Positions 43,297 through 52,534 of a stretch of 64,000 bases of DNA are shown here, one piece after another; positions within the stretch are counted from its first letter, which is position 1; each line of letters starts with the position of its first letter. The translations under genes were made by a program, and so were the position numbers. Below the pieces are notes generated by a model. That model worked only from the letters and a program-made list of their open reading frames with translations. It did no database searches and was not told where the DNA came from. The stretch is from Gilvibacter sp. SZ-19 (GTDB lineage: Bacteria > Bacteroidota > Bacteroidia > Flavobacteriales > Flavobacteriaceae), in assembly GCF_002163875.1 (NCBI RefSeq), contig NZ_CP019333.1, positions 1,866,864-1,930,863 on the forward strand, given 5' to 3'.

Positions 43297-43417
43297 AGCA
43301 AAAAATATAAAGGTCAAAGGTAAGAAGCACTTGGGATTTATTCTAACCCATTAGTTGTGAAATTTAAAAATCTCGAGGCTCGAACATTTTGTCTAAATTT
43401 GACCAATAGGCAGTCGC

Positions 43418-43966
43418 ATGCTTCGCAAGATCTTTACAGAACACAGAGCGGTTTTTATATTCCTAGGACGTTTTTTCGGCGTCTATCTAGGCCTGTCCTT
43501 GCTGTATCTAATCTATATCACAATGACCACGGCGCAGCAAGCGATAGATCCGCTGACCGCATTGGTTGGTGAGCAATCCCAGGCTATTATAAACGGCTGG
43601 GGTTATGAGGCAAAAGTGCTCGCATCTGGCGGAACCCCTGAATTACAACTCTTTGTTAACGGAGATCTGGTGGCGCGGATCATAGAGGGCTGCAATGCCG
43701 TAAGTATCATTATCCTGTTTGTCAGTTTTGTGATTGCATTTAAAAAGGCATTTAAGAAGACGCTTTTGTTTGTCTTTGGAGGAGCGGTGCTGATCTATGG
43801 TGTAAATTTAGTTCGCATCGCGATCTTGGCTATCGCACTTTATCATTACCCAGAGAAGGAACCCTTGTTGCATCAGGTTGTTTTTCCGGCGCTGATCTAC
43901 GGTTTGGTGGCTTTGCTCTGGATGCTTTGGGTAGGAGTTTTCAAAAAGAGGAGATCCTATGAATAG
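43418..43966 (+). CDS. xrtF: Exosortase family protein XrtF
   Basis: A 182-aa inner-membrane protein with about five segments. The exosortase catalytic set is visible: Cys92 in IEGCNAVSII, Arg133 in NLVRIAIL and His152 in LLHQVVFP. Small size and the partner protein downstream identify the flavobacterial XrtF group. Exosortases are thought to cleave and transfer proteins with a C-terminal sorting signal; the XrtF substrate is not established. It overlaps the partner gene by 8 bp. Confidence 0.92.
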   Translation: MLRKIFTEHRAVFIFLGRFFGVYLGLSLLYLIYITMTTAQQAIDPLTALVGEQSQAIINGWGYEAKVLASGGTPELQLFVNGDLVARIIEGCNAVSIIILFVSFVIAFKKAFKKTLLFVFGGAVLIYGVNLVRIAILAIALYHYPEKEPLLHQVVFPALIYGLVALLWMLWVGVFKKRRSYE

Positions 43967-44396
43967 CAGCCTTCGCATACTGTTCATTGTAGTGCTGTTA
44001 GGGCTTTTAGTGGTCTTGCGGATGTTTGCTGCGGATTGGTTCTACGACCCGCTAGACGCTTTTTTCAAAGGGCAATATCAGGGACAGCCTCTACCAGAAA
44101 TAGCTACTGCTAAACTTCTTGCTGTTATGGCACTGCGCTTTTGGATCACTGCTGCAATCACCGTTGGCGTCATTCATTTGTGGTTTAACAATCGTTCCAA
44201 GACACGATTGAGTTTCCTTGTGTTAGCTGTGGCATTTGTCCTATTTTTTACAGCCTTTTGGGTGTTAATTGCGTTAAAACAACCTCCTTTAGAAGGGTTA
44301 TTCTACATCCGCCGTTTTTTGATACAGCCGTTGATTCTTATCTTGCTCATCCCGGCATTTTATTATGAAATGAGCAATTCAAATGCCGCTGGTTGA
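43959..44396 (+). CDS. Exosortase F system-associated membrane protein
   Basis: A 145-aa protein with about four hydrophobic segments, of the dedicated family (TIGR04127-like) that always follows XrtF. It shows LRMFAADWFYDPLDAFFKG after the first segment and a conserved-looking FYIRRFLIQPLILILLIPAFY at the end. It overlaps xrtF, so the two are translationally coupled. Its role in the system is unknown. Confidence 0.85.
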   Translation: MNSSLRILFIVVLLGLLVVLRMFAADWFYDPLDAFFKGQYQGQPLPEIATAKLLAVMALRFWITAAITVGVIHLWFNNRSKTRLSFLVLAVAFVLFFTAFWVLIALKQPPLEGLFYIRRFLIQPLILILLIPAFYYEMSNSNAAG

Positions 44397-44424
44397 AGTA
44401 TATTTGTATTCTAAAATCTATACT

Positions 44425-45006
44425 ATGAAACGCTATTCATTTTTGAGTATTCTCATGGTCTTTTTGGTCTTCACTGCCTGTAAGAATGAGGCAAAACAAG
44501 CCGAAGAAACTACAACAGATACTGCGGTAGAGAACACTACCGAAGCCCCTCAAGCAAGTAAACCTAAATACGAAGCTGCAGCAGCAACCGCCACCTTTAA
44601 AGATCCAAAGGTAGGAGATGTCTATAAGGCGTATATAGAACTTAAAACTGCCTTGGTCAATACAGACAGTGAGGCTTCTTCTAAAGCGGCAGACGAACTG
44701 CTTACAGCTTTTTCTAATCTTGGAGTAGAAGAGGAGACCTTCTTAGCCGCTCAGTTCGTAATGGAATCTAAAGAAATTGCTGCGCAACGAGAAGGATTCA
44801 ACAGACTTACTCCAATTGTAGAGCAACTAGTGGTAGATAACTTAGAAGGTGGCGAGGTATACAAACAATATTGCCCTATGGCCTTTAACAATACCGGAGC
44901 TTATTGGCTATCCAACTCTAAGGAGATCTACAATCCGTATTTTGGTGATATGATGCTTAATTGCGGACGTGTTGCAGATACTTTCGAATCCGAAGCGACC
45001 AATTAA
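44425..45006 (+). CDS. DUF3347-domain lipoprotein
   Basis: A 193-aa lipoprotein (signal ending FLVFTAC, lipobox Cys at about 18) with a low-complexity Glu/Thr linker and a C-terminal DUF3347 domain marked by YKQYCPMAFNNTGAYWLS and IYNPYFGDMMLNCGRV. In other proteins this domain is linked to copper efflux, and its Cys and Met residues could bind copper. I start at 44425; an upstream in-frame ATG at 44383 would overlap the previous gene. Metal binding is inference. Confidence 0.8.
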   Translation: MKRYSFLSILMVFLVFTACKNEAKQAEETTTDTAVENTTEAPQASKPKYEAAAATATFKDPKVGDVYKAYIELKTALVNTDSEASSKAADELLTAFSNLGVEEETFLAAQFVMESKEIAAQREGFNRLTPIVEQLVVDNLEGGEVYKQYCPMAFNNTGAYWLSNSKEIYNPYFGDMMLNCGRVADTFESEATN

Positions 45007-45018
45007 TGCGCTAACTTT

Positions 45019-45429
45019 ATGAATTTACGTCATTTTTTAAGTGTGATCGTTGCAAGTTTGGCGCTGTTATCCTGTCAAAACGAAATGGAGGCGGTAGTCG
45101 CCGTTCACGACGAACTCATGCCTAAAATGACGACTATCTCGCGTTTGCAAGAGCAGCTTAGCGAAAGTTTGCCAGATAGTATCCGCAGCGAGAAGCAACA
45201 AGCTGTAATAGACGAGCTAGAAGCTGCTAACGATGCCATGATGGATTGGATGCAGGATTTTGGAACTGCCTTCGACTTTGAAGAGATCAACAAAGGCAAA
45301 CCCTTGACGGCTGCAAAACAAGACAGCTTAAAGAAGTACGCGCTAAGTGTTCAAGCACTTAAAACCCAAATGTTAGCTGCCATAGCGAATGGCCAGAAGG
45401 CCTTTGAAACGCTAAAGCAAAACAGATAA
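45019..45429 (+). CDS. Small helical lipoprotein of unknown function
   Basis: A 136-aa lipoprotein (signal ending LALLSC, lipobox Cys at about 19) whose body is helical and charged, probably coiled-coil (about 25-80). It is 12 bp after the DUF3347 gene, so they are likely co-transcribed. Similar small lipoproteins occur beside DUF3347 proteins in flavobacteria; no function is known. Confidence 0.75.
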   Translation: MNLRHFLSVIVASLALLSCQNEMEAVVAVHDELMPKMTTISRLQEQLSESLPDSIRSEKQQAVIDELEAANDAMMDWMQDFGTAFDFEEINKGKPLTAAKQDSLKKYALSVQALKTQMLAAIANGQKAFETLKQNR

Positions 45430-45445
45430 TTAGTACCTTTAATTC

Positions 45446-45667
45446 ATGAAAATCACCAAACGCATCCTTTTATACGCTATGACCATAGTGGTCATTATTG
45501 GGGCCTTTATCTGGAATTCAAGAGTAGAGGAGTGGTTAAAGACCCAAGAAGAACCTGAAATGATCGTACGATCAGATCTCTTGGTGATCTACCCGCTCGT
45601 TATCACTTTGGTTGCGCTAAGTCTTTTTGCACTCTACAGAGATTGGAAGGAGAAAAGCAGCACTTAG
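45446..45667 (+). CDS. Small membrane protein of unknown function
   Basis: A 73-aa protein with two hydrophobic segments (about 8-22 and 45-62). It follows the lipoprotein gene by 16 bp and is closed by a terminator, so it looks like the last gene of the xrtF-started row. No family recognised. Confidence 0.65.
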   Translation: MKITKRILLYAMTIVVIIGAFIWNSRVEEWLKTQEEPEMIVRSDLLVIYPLVITLVALSLFALYRDWKEKSST

Positions 45668-45692
45668 TTCTAAAATAATCTTACATAAAAAA

Positions 45693-45716
45693 AAGCGCTC
45701 CTATTTGGGAGCGCTT
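45693..45716. terminator. Terminator between the small membrane gene and groEL
   Basis: AAGCGCTCC / GGAGCGCTT arms (45693-45701 and 45708-45716) around a short loop, between two converging genes. An A-run precedes it, so it would best terminate the minus strand, after groEL. Confidence 0.7.
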
Positions 45717-45738
45717 CTGTTTTATATTGATGCAGATA

Positions 45739-47385
<1,647 letters not shown>

Positions 47386-47395
47386 TTATTCTCGA

Positions 47396-47671
47396 TTAGA
47401 TAATTGCTAAAATGTCGTCTTCGCGCATGATCAGATAATCACGGCCTTCCAACTTAAGTTCGCTGCCTGAATACTTTCCGTACAGCACCGTATCTCCAAC
47501 TTTTACAGTCATTTCGTGATCTTTCTTGCCTTTTCCAACAGCGACAACTTTTCCTTGTTGTGGCTTTTCTTTGGCAGAATCAGGAATGTAGATACCCGAT
47601 GCAGTTTTGGTCTCGGCCTCTTGTGGTTCAATCAAAACCCGGTCAGCCAGGGGTTGAATATTTAAGCCCAT
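47396..47671 (-). CDS. groES: Co-chaperonin GroES
   Basis: A 91-aa protein with [10 protein letters not shown] at the start, the mobile-loop region [18 protein letters not shown] and [14 protein letters not shown]. It caps the GroEL ring. No CIRCE element is upstream; a different 31-bp dyad is there instead. Confidence 0.98.
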   Translation of the reverse strand: MGLNIQPLADRVLIEPQEAETKTASGIYIPDSAKEKPQQGKVVAVGKGKKDHEMTVKVGDTVLYGKYSGSELKLEGRDYLIMREDDILAII

Positions 47672-47708
47672 ATCTATTTGTGTTTTTTGGTTTAATTAAA
47701 ATTACGCT

Positions 47709-47754
47709 TGCCTTAAGGCAGAAATTGTGCCATTGGATTTTCCACTGACACAAT
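47709..47754 (-). promoter_or_regulatory. Dyad upstream of groES
   Basis: An almost perfect inverted repeat ATTGTGnCAnTGGA-N3-TCCAnTGnCACAAT at 47724-47754 (12 of 14 pairs by eye), 53 bp before the groES start, and a 12-bp palindrome TGCCTTAAGGCA at 47709-47720. A near -7 box (TAATTTTA) is at 47697-47704. A probable operator for the heat-shock operon; the regulator is unknown. Confidence 0.5.
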
Positions 47755-47759
47755 CGAAA

Positions 47760-47796
47760 AAAAAATGCCAGCTTGTCATATAAGCTGGCATTTTTT
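47760..47796 (-). terminator. Intrinsic terminator of the secG transcript
   Basis: Stem AAAAAATGCCAGCTT / AAGCTGGCATTTTTT (about 47760-47774 and 47782-47796) with a 7-base loop; it lies between the secG stop and the groES promoter region. Confidence 0.85.
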
Positions 47797-47812
47797 AAAT
47801 GTCGTTTGGAGT

Positions 47813-48148
47813 TTACTGCTCATCTGTCTGAACCGGAGAACCGTCTGTGGCAGGAACTTCGGTTTGCACAGGAGTGTCGCCGTCAATGGCTTTAGATTCG
47901 CCTAATCCGCCACCATCCATAATAGGGATGTTAGAAAGCAAGATCAAAGCCAAAAGCAGCACTGCTAGTGTCCAGGTACTTTTATCTAAAAAGTCTCCTG
48001 TTTTCTTTACACCACCGATCTGCTGACCTCCGCCACCTCCAAAGGTAGAAGAAAGTCCGCCTCCTTTTGGGTTTTGTACCATTACTACTACTACCAGTAG
48101 AAAAGCGATCAGAATGATCAGGATCAGAAATATATTAAACGCCGTCAT
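47813..48148 (-). CDS. secG: Protein translocase subunit SecG
   Basis: A 111-aa inner-membrane protein: two hydrophobic segments (about 4-24 and 54-74) around the signature VQNPKGGGLSSTFGGGG, followed by an acidic, Thr/Pro-rich tail. It supports SecYEG in protein export. Its start overlaps the end of the upstream TPR gene by 14 bp. Confidence 0.92.
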   Translation of the reverse strand: MTAFNIFLILIILIAFLLVVVVMVQNPKGGGLSSTFGGGGGQQIGGVKKTGDFLDKSTWTLAVLLLALILLSNIPIMDGGGLGESKAIDGDTPVQTEVPATDGSPVQTDEQ

Positions 48149-48986
48149 TGTCTTTTGTGTTTTGGGCCATTATTTTCTTTATCGCCCGAATTTGGTCTGC
48201 AAAGAAACCACTTTTTTCGGGATTTTTCAAACTTAAAATTTTGTACGCTTGAATGGCTTTTTTATAGTTTTTTTGCTGCAGATAAACCTTGGCTAAGGTC
48301 TCTGTCATTAAGGAGTCCGAGGTTTTGGTAAATGGCTTCGCCAGATTTTTGGTGGAGCTCACTTCTTCCTCAGGATCTATCTTAGGGCTATTGCTCAAAA
48401 AGGCGTCGATCAGTTTAAATCTTTCTTCCTTGGCATCTGGCTTTGGAGCTGTTTCTTCTTGAGTTCGTTCTACCGGGTTTACTTGAGCCAACTGCAGCCA
48501 GATCGCAAAGGAATGCTTGTCCTCCTTCTTAAATTCCAGAGGAGCATTTTCTATGCTTTCTAAGGGTTCCGGTTCTCCGATCTTTAAGAACAGATCGGGG
48601 TCTAGTACAGCCTTGGCCTTTTGCAATTCAGATTTGAGCTTTTGCTCTAGTTCAAGTGGCGTAGCGCTCACCTCTTGAACATCTACCAATTCAATTTCGT
48701 TGAGATCGGTATGCTGATGTTTTATCTTATGAGCGATCTCATCTTGCAAGAAAACCTCAGAAGTAATAAAATCAAAAAGTATAGCCCTATCTGTAGTATG
48801 TGCTGCGGTGCGTTTTAAGGCATCGTTGTACTTAAAGCTTCTGCTGTTCTTCAAGGCTTTGAGTTGCAAGGCATGCGCTGCCTGAAAGTAAGGGAATGTC
48901 GACAAGATCTCTTGCAATTGCTGCTGATGCTCTGCGTTGACAGTGCCTGGGTTCTGGGCGAGATATGTGAATTCTTGCGTGTTCAA
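48135..48986 (-). CDS. TPR-type protein of unknown function
   Basis: A 283-aa cytoplasmic-looking protein without a signal peptide. The C-terminal part has a TPR-like pair (TLAKVYLQQKNYKKAIQAYK near 231-250, followed by another helix), and the middle is charged. It lies between lptE and secG in an order common in flavobacteria, suggesting a link to envelope export. Function unknown. Confidence 0.75.
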   Translation of the reverse strand: MNTQEFTYLAQNPGTVNAEHQQQLQEILSTFPYFQAAHALQLKALKNSRSFKYNDALKRTAAHTTDRAILFDFITSEVFLQDEIAHKIKHQHTDLNEIELVDVQEVSATPLELEQKLKSELQKAKAVLDPDLFLKIGEPEPLESIENAPLEFKKEDKHSFAIWLQLAQVNPVERTQEETAPKPDAKEERFKLIDAFLSNSPKIDPEEEVSSTKNLAKPFTKTSDSLMTETLAKVYLQQKNYKKAIQAYKILSLKNPEKSGFFADQIRAIKKIMAQNTKDNDGV

Positions 48987-48987
48987 T

Positions 48988-49491
48988 TTACCAGCGGGCC
49001 AGAGTAGCGTTAAAGATATCTTGTGTCAATCGGGTGTAGATCTCGTCTATCACATCGTCTCGTCTGGAGCCGGTAAGGTTAGCATCTCCGTCAAAGTCGA
49101 AATAGAAACTAAAGCGTTGCTGCAAGTCCTTGGTGTCGTCCAATTTATTGTAAAAACGCACTTGTACCGAGATGGTCAATCGGTTCTGTGCGGCAGTATT
49201 CTGCGCTGTAGCCGTTATAGGTGCAATGTAGTACTGCACGATCTCTCCTTCGTAAGTCAGGTCTGCATTGGCCGTAACCAATTCCAAACTGGTCTGATTC
49301 ACGATAAGATCTTGCAGGTCATTGGTAAATTTTAGATCGATCCCAGGCTCAATTATCGCAGCTTGGTTCTGAAAGAAATTCACCTGAAAGGTCTTGGCGT
49401 TCCCCACATCTGCTCCGGTAAAGGAGTAGTATTTACAGCTGTTAAAACTAAGGCTAACGGCCAAAAGTAAGATCCATTGAGCTATGCGCAT
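48988..49491 (-). CDS. lptE: LPS assembly lipoprotein LptE
   Basis: A 167-aa lipoprotein (signal ending SFNSC, lipobox Cys at about 19) of the LptE type (KTFQVNFFQNQAAIIEPGI, then TYEGEIVQYYIAPI). It partners LptD at the outer membrane to insert lipopolysaccharide. It is separated by 1 bp from both neighbours, so it belongs to one transcript with the sigma-54 activator upstream and the TPR gene downstream. Confidence 0.85.
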   Translation of the reverse strand: MRIAQWILLLAVSLSFNSCKYYSFTGADVGNAKTFQVNFFQNQAAIIEPGIDLKFTNDLQDLIVNQTSLELVTANADLTYEGEIVQYYIAPITATAQNTAAQNRLTISVQVRFYNKLDDTKDLQQRFSFYFDFDGDANLTGSRRDDVIDEIYTRLTQDIFNATLARW

Positions 49492-49492
49492 C

Positions 49493-50773
49493 CTATAAAT
49501 TATATTGCTTTATTTTTCGGTACAAGGTGCGTTCTGAAATTCCCAATTCTTCTGCAGCTGCCTTGCGTTTCCCGTTGTATTTTTCTAATGATTTCTTGAT
49601 GAGTTCCAATTCTTTTTCCTGAAGCGAAAGGGTCTCTTCTTCTTCGATCTCTTCGGCAAAATGGTACTTATCTTCTGCGCTTTGGCCGTTATTGTCGTTA
49701 AAACTGATCACTTCTACATCAGAAGGTACAACCAGCTCTCTGCGGGGAGAAGGCACTACCTCACTGTACTCCGTATCTGGTTCTTCGTCGGCGTAGATCT
49801 TGTTGATCAGTCCAGAATGTTCGCGCTGAACGGTTTCTGAATCATCGTTGCGCAACAGCTCCAAGGTAAGCTTTTTAAGATCGTTCACATCGCGTTGCAT
49901 ATCAAAGAGCACTTTGTAAAGGATCTCGCGTTCCGAGGCGAAGTCGCTTTCGGATTTCTTCGGATTGATCACGGCCGGCAAATTGCTACCCACATCGGGC
50001 AAGTAGCTTTTTAGCGTATCGTAAGAAATGGTCCGCTCTTGTTCTAATACAGAGATCTGCTCGGCGATATTTCTCAACTGACGGATGTTCCCTCCCCAGC
50101 GGTATTTGAGCAACAGATCCGTGGCCTGTTCGTCCAAACGAATGGTTGGCATCTTGTATTTCTGAGCAAAGTCTGTGGCAAACTTTCTAAAGAGCAAATG
50201 TATGTCTTCTGACCGTTCGCGCAGCGGCGGCAGATTGATCTCCACCGTGCTTAATCGATAGTAAAGATCTTCTCTAAACTTTCCTTTGGATATAGCCTCT
50301 GCCATGTCCACATTGGTGGCGGCAACTATGCGTACATCGGTCTTTTGGGTCTTGCTGGACCCTACTTTTAAGAATTCACCATTCTCTAGTACACGCAATA
50401 AGCGCACTTGAGTAGGCAGGGGGAGTTCACCAACTTCATCTAAAAAGATGGTTCCTCCATCAGCCACTTCAAAATATCCACTACGCGTTGCTGTCGCTCC
50501 GGTAAAGGCGCCTTTCTCGTGTCCGAAAAGTTCGGAATCTATGGTTCCTTCTGGAATAGCTCCGCAGTTTACCGCAATATACTTGCCGTGTTTTCTATGA
50601 GATAATGAATGTATGATCTTCGGAATACTTTCTTTACCCACACCACTTTCTCCCGTCACCAAGACCGAGATATCGGTAGGGGCCACCTGAATGGCCTTTT
50701 CTATGGCGCGGTTGAGCTTGGGGTCATTTCCTATGATCCCGAATCGCTGTTTTGTGGCTTGTACTGATTCCAT
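49493..50773 (-). CDS. Sigma-54-dependent transcriptional activator without receiver domain
   Basis: A 426-aa bacterial enhancer-binding protein. The AAA+ core starts almost at the N-terminus: Walker A GESGVGKE near 40-47, the sigma-54 contact loop GAFTGA near 90-95, Walker B GGTIFLDEVGELPLP near 108-122, and the sensor Arg finger region REDLYYRLS. A linker (about 250-380) and a Fis-type helix-turn-helix (RKAAAEELGISERTLYRKIK, about 403-422) follow. It has no N-terminal sensor domain, so its activity must be set by level or partner. It lies between miaB and lptE. Confidence 0.92.
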   Translation of the reverse strand: MESVQATKQRFGIIGNDPKLNRAIEKAIQVAPTDISVLVTGESGVGKESIPKIIHSLSHRKHGKYIAVNCGAIPEGTIDSELFGHEKGAFTGATATRSGYFEVADGGTIFLDEVGELPLPTQVRLLRVLENGEFLKVGSSKTQKTDVRIVAATNVDMAEAISKGKFREDLYYRLSTVEINLPPLRERSEDIHLLFRKFATDFAQKYKMPTIRLDEQATDLLLKYRWGGNIRQLRNIAEQISVLEQERTISYDTLKSYLPDVGSNLPAVINPKKSESDFASEREILYKVLFDMQRDVNDLKKLTLELLRNDDSETVQREHSGLINKIYADEEPDTEYSEVVPSPRRELVVPSDVEVISFNDNNGQSAEDKYHFAEEIEEEETLSLQEKELELIKKSLEKYNGKRKAAAEELGISERTLYRKIKQYNL

Positions 50774-50781
50774 AATTGTTA

Positions 50782-52227
50782 TTACTGGTTCTCGCTATAA
50801 CCCACAGCCTCGCCCAAAAGCGTAGTGCTAGTGCAGTCGTTTATCTTCACCATCACAAAATCTCCAACTTTATAGTGTTCTTTTGGGAACACAGCTACGG
50901 TGTTTTGCGAACTGCGTCCACTCCAATGTGCATCGCTTCGGCGGGATTCCTTTTCTATGAGGATCTCTACGGTCTTACCCACAAAATTCTTGGTACGGTA
51001 AGCTGAGTGTTTTTGTTGTAAGTCGATGATCTCTGTAAGACGTCTTTTCTTTACAGCTTCTGGTACATCATCTTCCATTTTTCGTGCAGCCATGGTTCCT
51101 GGTCGCTCGGAATAGATGAACATGAAACCAAAGTCGTATTTCACATATTCCATAAGGCTTAAGGTGTCTTGGTGATCTTCTTCGGTCTCTGTTGGGAAAC
51201 CTGCGATCATATCTTGAGAGATACCGCAATCCGGAATGATCTCGCGCACCTTATCTATTAGGGCCATATACTCCTCACGAGTATGCTGACGATTCATTTC
51301 TTTAAGAATTCTTGTGCTTCCGCTTTGTACCGGCAGGTGAATATAATTACAGATATTCCGATGCGCAGCCATAGCGTGGAGCACGTCTTCTGTCATGTCC
51401 TGCGGATTCGAAGTCGAAAAGCGAATGCGCATTTTGGGTTGTGCAGTGGCTACCATCCGCAGCAATTTGGCAAAGTCTGTCGCAGTAGCTTGCTGCATCG
51501 GACTGGCTTTCTTAAAATCCTTTTTCAGGCCGCCGCCATACCATAGATAACTATCTACATTTTGTCCAAGTAGCGTAATTTCTTTGTAGCCTTTGGCCGC
51601 CAAGTCATTGACCTCGTCTAAAATACTCTTTGGGTCTCTGCTTCGCTCGCGTCCGCGAGTAAATGGCACAACGCAGAAAGTACACATATTGTCACAGCCG
51701 CGGGTAATGCTCACAAAAGCCGTTACACCGTTTCCGCCCAAGCGAACTGGAGTGATATCACCATAGGTTTCCTCTTTCGAAAGAATCACATTTACAGCTT
51801 CTCGGCCATCGTCTACCTCTGCGATCAGGTTCGGAAGGTCTTTATACGCATCCGGACCTACAACAAGGTCAACTATCTTTTCTTCTTCTAAGAACTTGCT
51901 TTTAAGACGTTCGGCCATACAGCCCAAAACGCCTACTTTCATGCCTGGGTTGATCTTTTTTACCGCATTGTATTTCTCCAAGCGCTTGCGAACAGTTTGT
52001 TCTGCTTTGTCGCGAATACTGCAGGTATTGACCAATACAAGATCAGCATCCTCAAGATTCTGGGTGGTGTTGAAACCTTCTTTTGCTAAAATAGAAGCCA
52101 CGATCTCACTGTCGCTAAAATTCATTTGACAGCCATAGCTCTCAATGAACAGTTTGCGGGTGTTGGTCGCATTTGCTTCTGTTATCAGGGTAGTGCCCTG
52201 TTTGTTCTCGTCTATTATCTTCTCCAT
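50782..52227 (-). CDS. miaB: tRNA-2-methylthio-N6-dimethylallyladenosine synthase MiaB
   Basis: Radical SAM methylthiotransferase acting on A37 of tRNAs. 481 aa. N-terminal UPF0004 domain with three cysteines ([25 protein letters not shown]), radical SAM motif CDNMCTFC (CxxxCxxC, about 181-188) and a C-terminal TRAM domain. I use the start at 52227 ([11 protein letters not shown]), typical of flavobacterial MiaB; an ATG at 52251 is also in frame. It is the first gene of the miaB-activator-lptE-TPR-secG row. Confidence 0.95.
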   Translation of the reverse strand: MEKIIDENKQGTTLITEANATNTRKLFIESYGCQMNFSDSEIVASILAKEGFNTTQNLEDADLVLVNTCSIRDKAEQTVRKRLEKYNAVKKINPGMKVGVLGCMAERLKSKFLEEEKIVDLVVGPDAYKDLPNLIAEVDDGREAVNVILSKEETYGDITPVRLGGNGVTAFVSITRGCDNMCTFCVVPFTRGRERSRDPKSILDEVNDLAAKGYKEITLLGQNVDSYLWYGGGLKKDFKKASPMQQATATDFAKLLRMVATAQPKMRIRFSTSNPQDMTEDVLHAMAAHRNICNYIHLPVQSGSTRILKEMNRQHTREEYMALIDKVREIIPDCGISQDMIAGFPTETEEDHQDTLSLMEYVKYDFGFMFIYSERPGTMAARKMEDDVPEAVKKRRLTEIIDLQQKHSAYRTKNFVGKTVEILIEKESRRSDAHWSGRSSQNTVAVFPKEHYKVGDFVMVKINDCTSTTLLGEAVGYSENQ

Positions 52228-52406
52228 ATCGGGTTCGGCCCAGTTGTCCATCAATTAGTATGCAAAGATAGGATTTAATCCAAATTATGACAAAGTGTCA
52301 GTGTCCTAAATCGTTCATAAATAATCTTAAATCTAACGCAACGTTTTGCCTTTGCTTGCGTCTGCTAGAAAAATGAATTGCAATTAAACACCACCTAATG
52401 AAATGA

Positions 52407-52460
52407 GCACAAACAAATTTAATTACTAGTATTCCATTGTAATAATTAAATTTTTTGTGC
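52407..52460. repeat. Long inverted repeat in the miaB-LVIVD divergent gap
   Basis: Arms 52407-52425 and 52443-52460: GCACAAA-C-AAATTTAATTA against TAATTAAATTT-TTTTGTGC, one unpaired base, 17-base loop. It lies 75 bp upstream of the LVIVD gene and about 180 bp upstream of miaB, and is AT-rich. Function unknown; it may be an operator or a structured leader. Confidence 0.6.
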
Positions 52461-52473
52461 GAAAGCAAAGCGG

Positions 52474-52525
52474 TTGATCTATGCAGATAATTTTTATTTG
52501 CTTGATTATCGGACAAATAAAAATT
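52474..52525 (+). promoter_or_regulatory. Probable promoter and leader hairpin of the LVIVD gene
   Basis: TTG at 52474-52476 and TTTATTTG at 52493-52500 (7 of 8 to TAnnTTTG). The box lies inside a perfect 12-bp inverted repeat, AATTTTTATTTG / CAAATAAAAATT (52489-52500 and 52514-52525), ending 9 bp before the start codon. Confidence 0.4.
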
Positions 52526-52534
52526 CTTAAATAG

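Noticed and set aside
47672-47812. CIRCE element for groES
   Set aside because: TTAGCACTC-N9-GAGTGCTAA was not found; the dyad present has another sequence.
52298-52516. A 72-codon minus-strand frame between miaB and the LVIVD gene
   Set aside because: It covers the inverted repeats and the promoter; composition is not protein-like.
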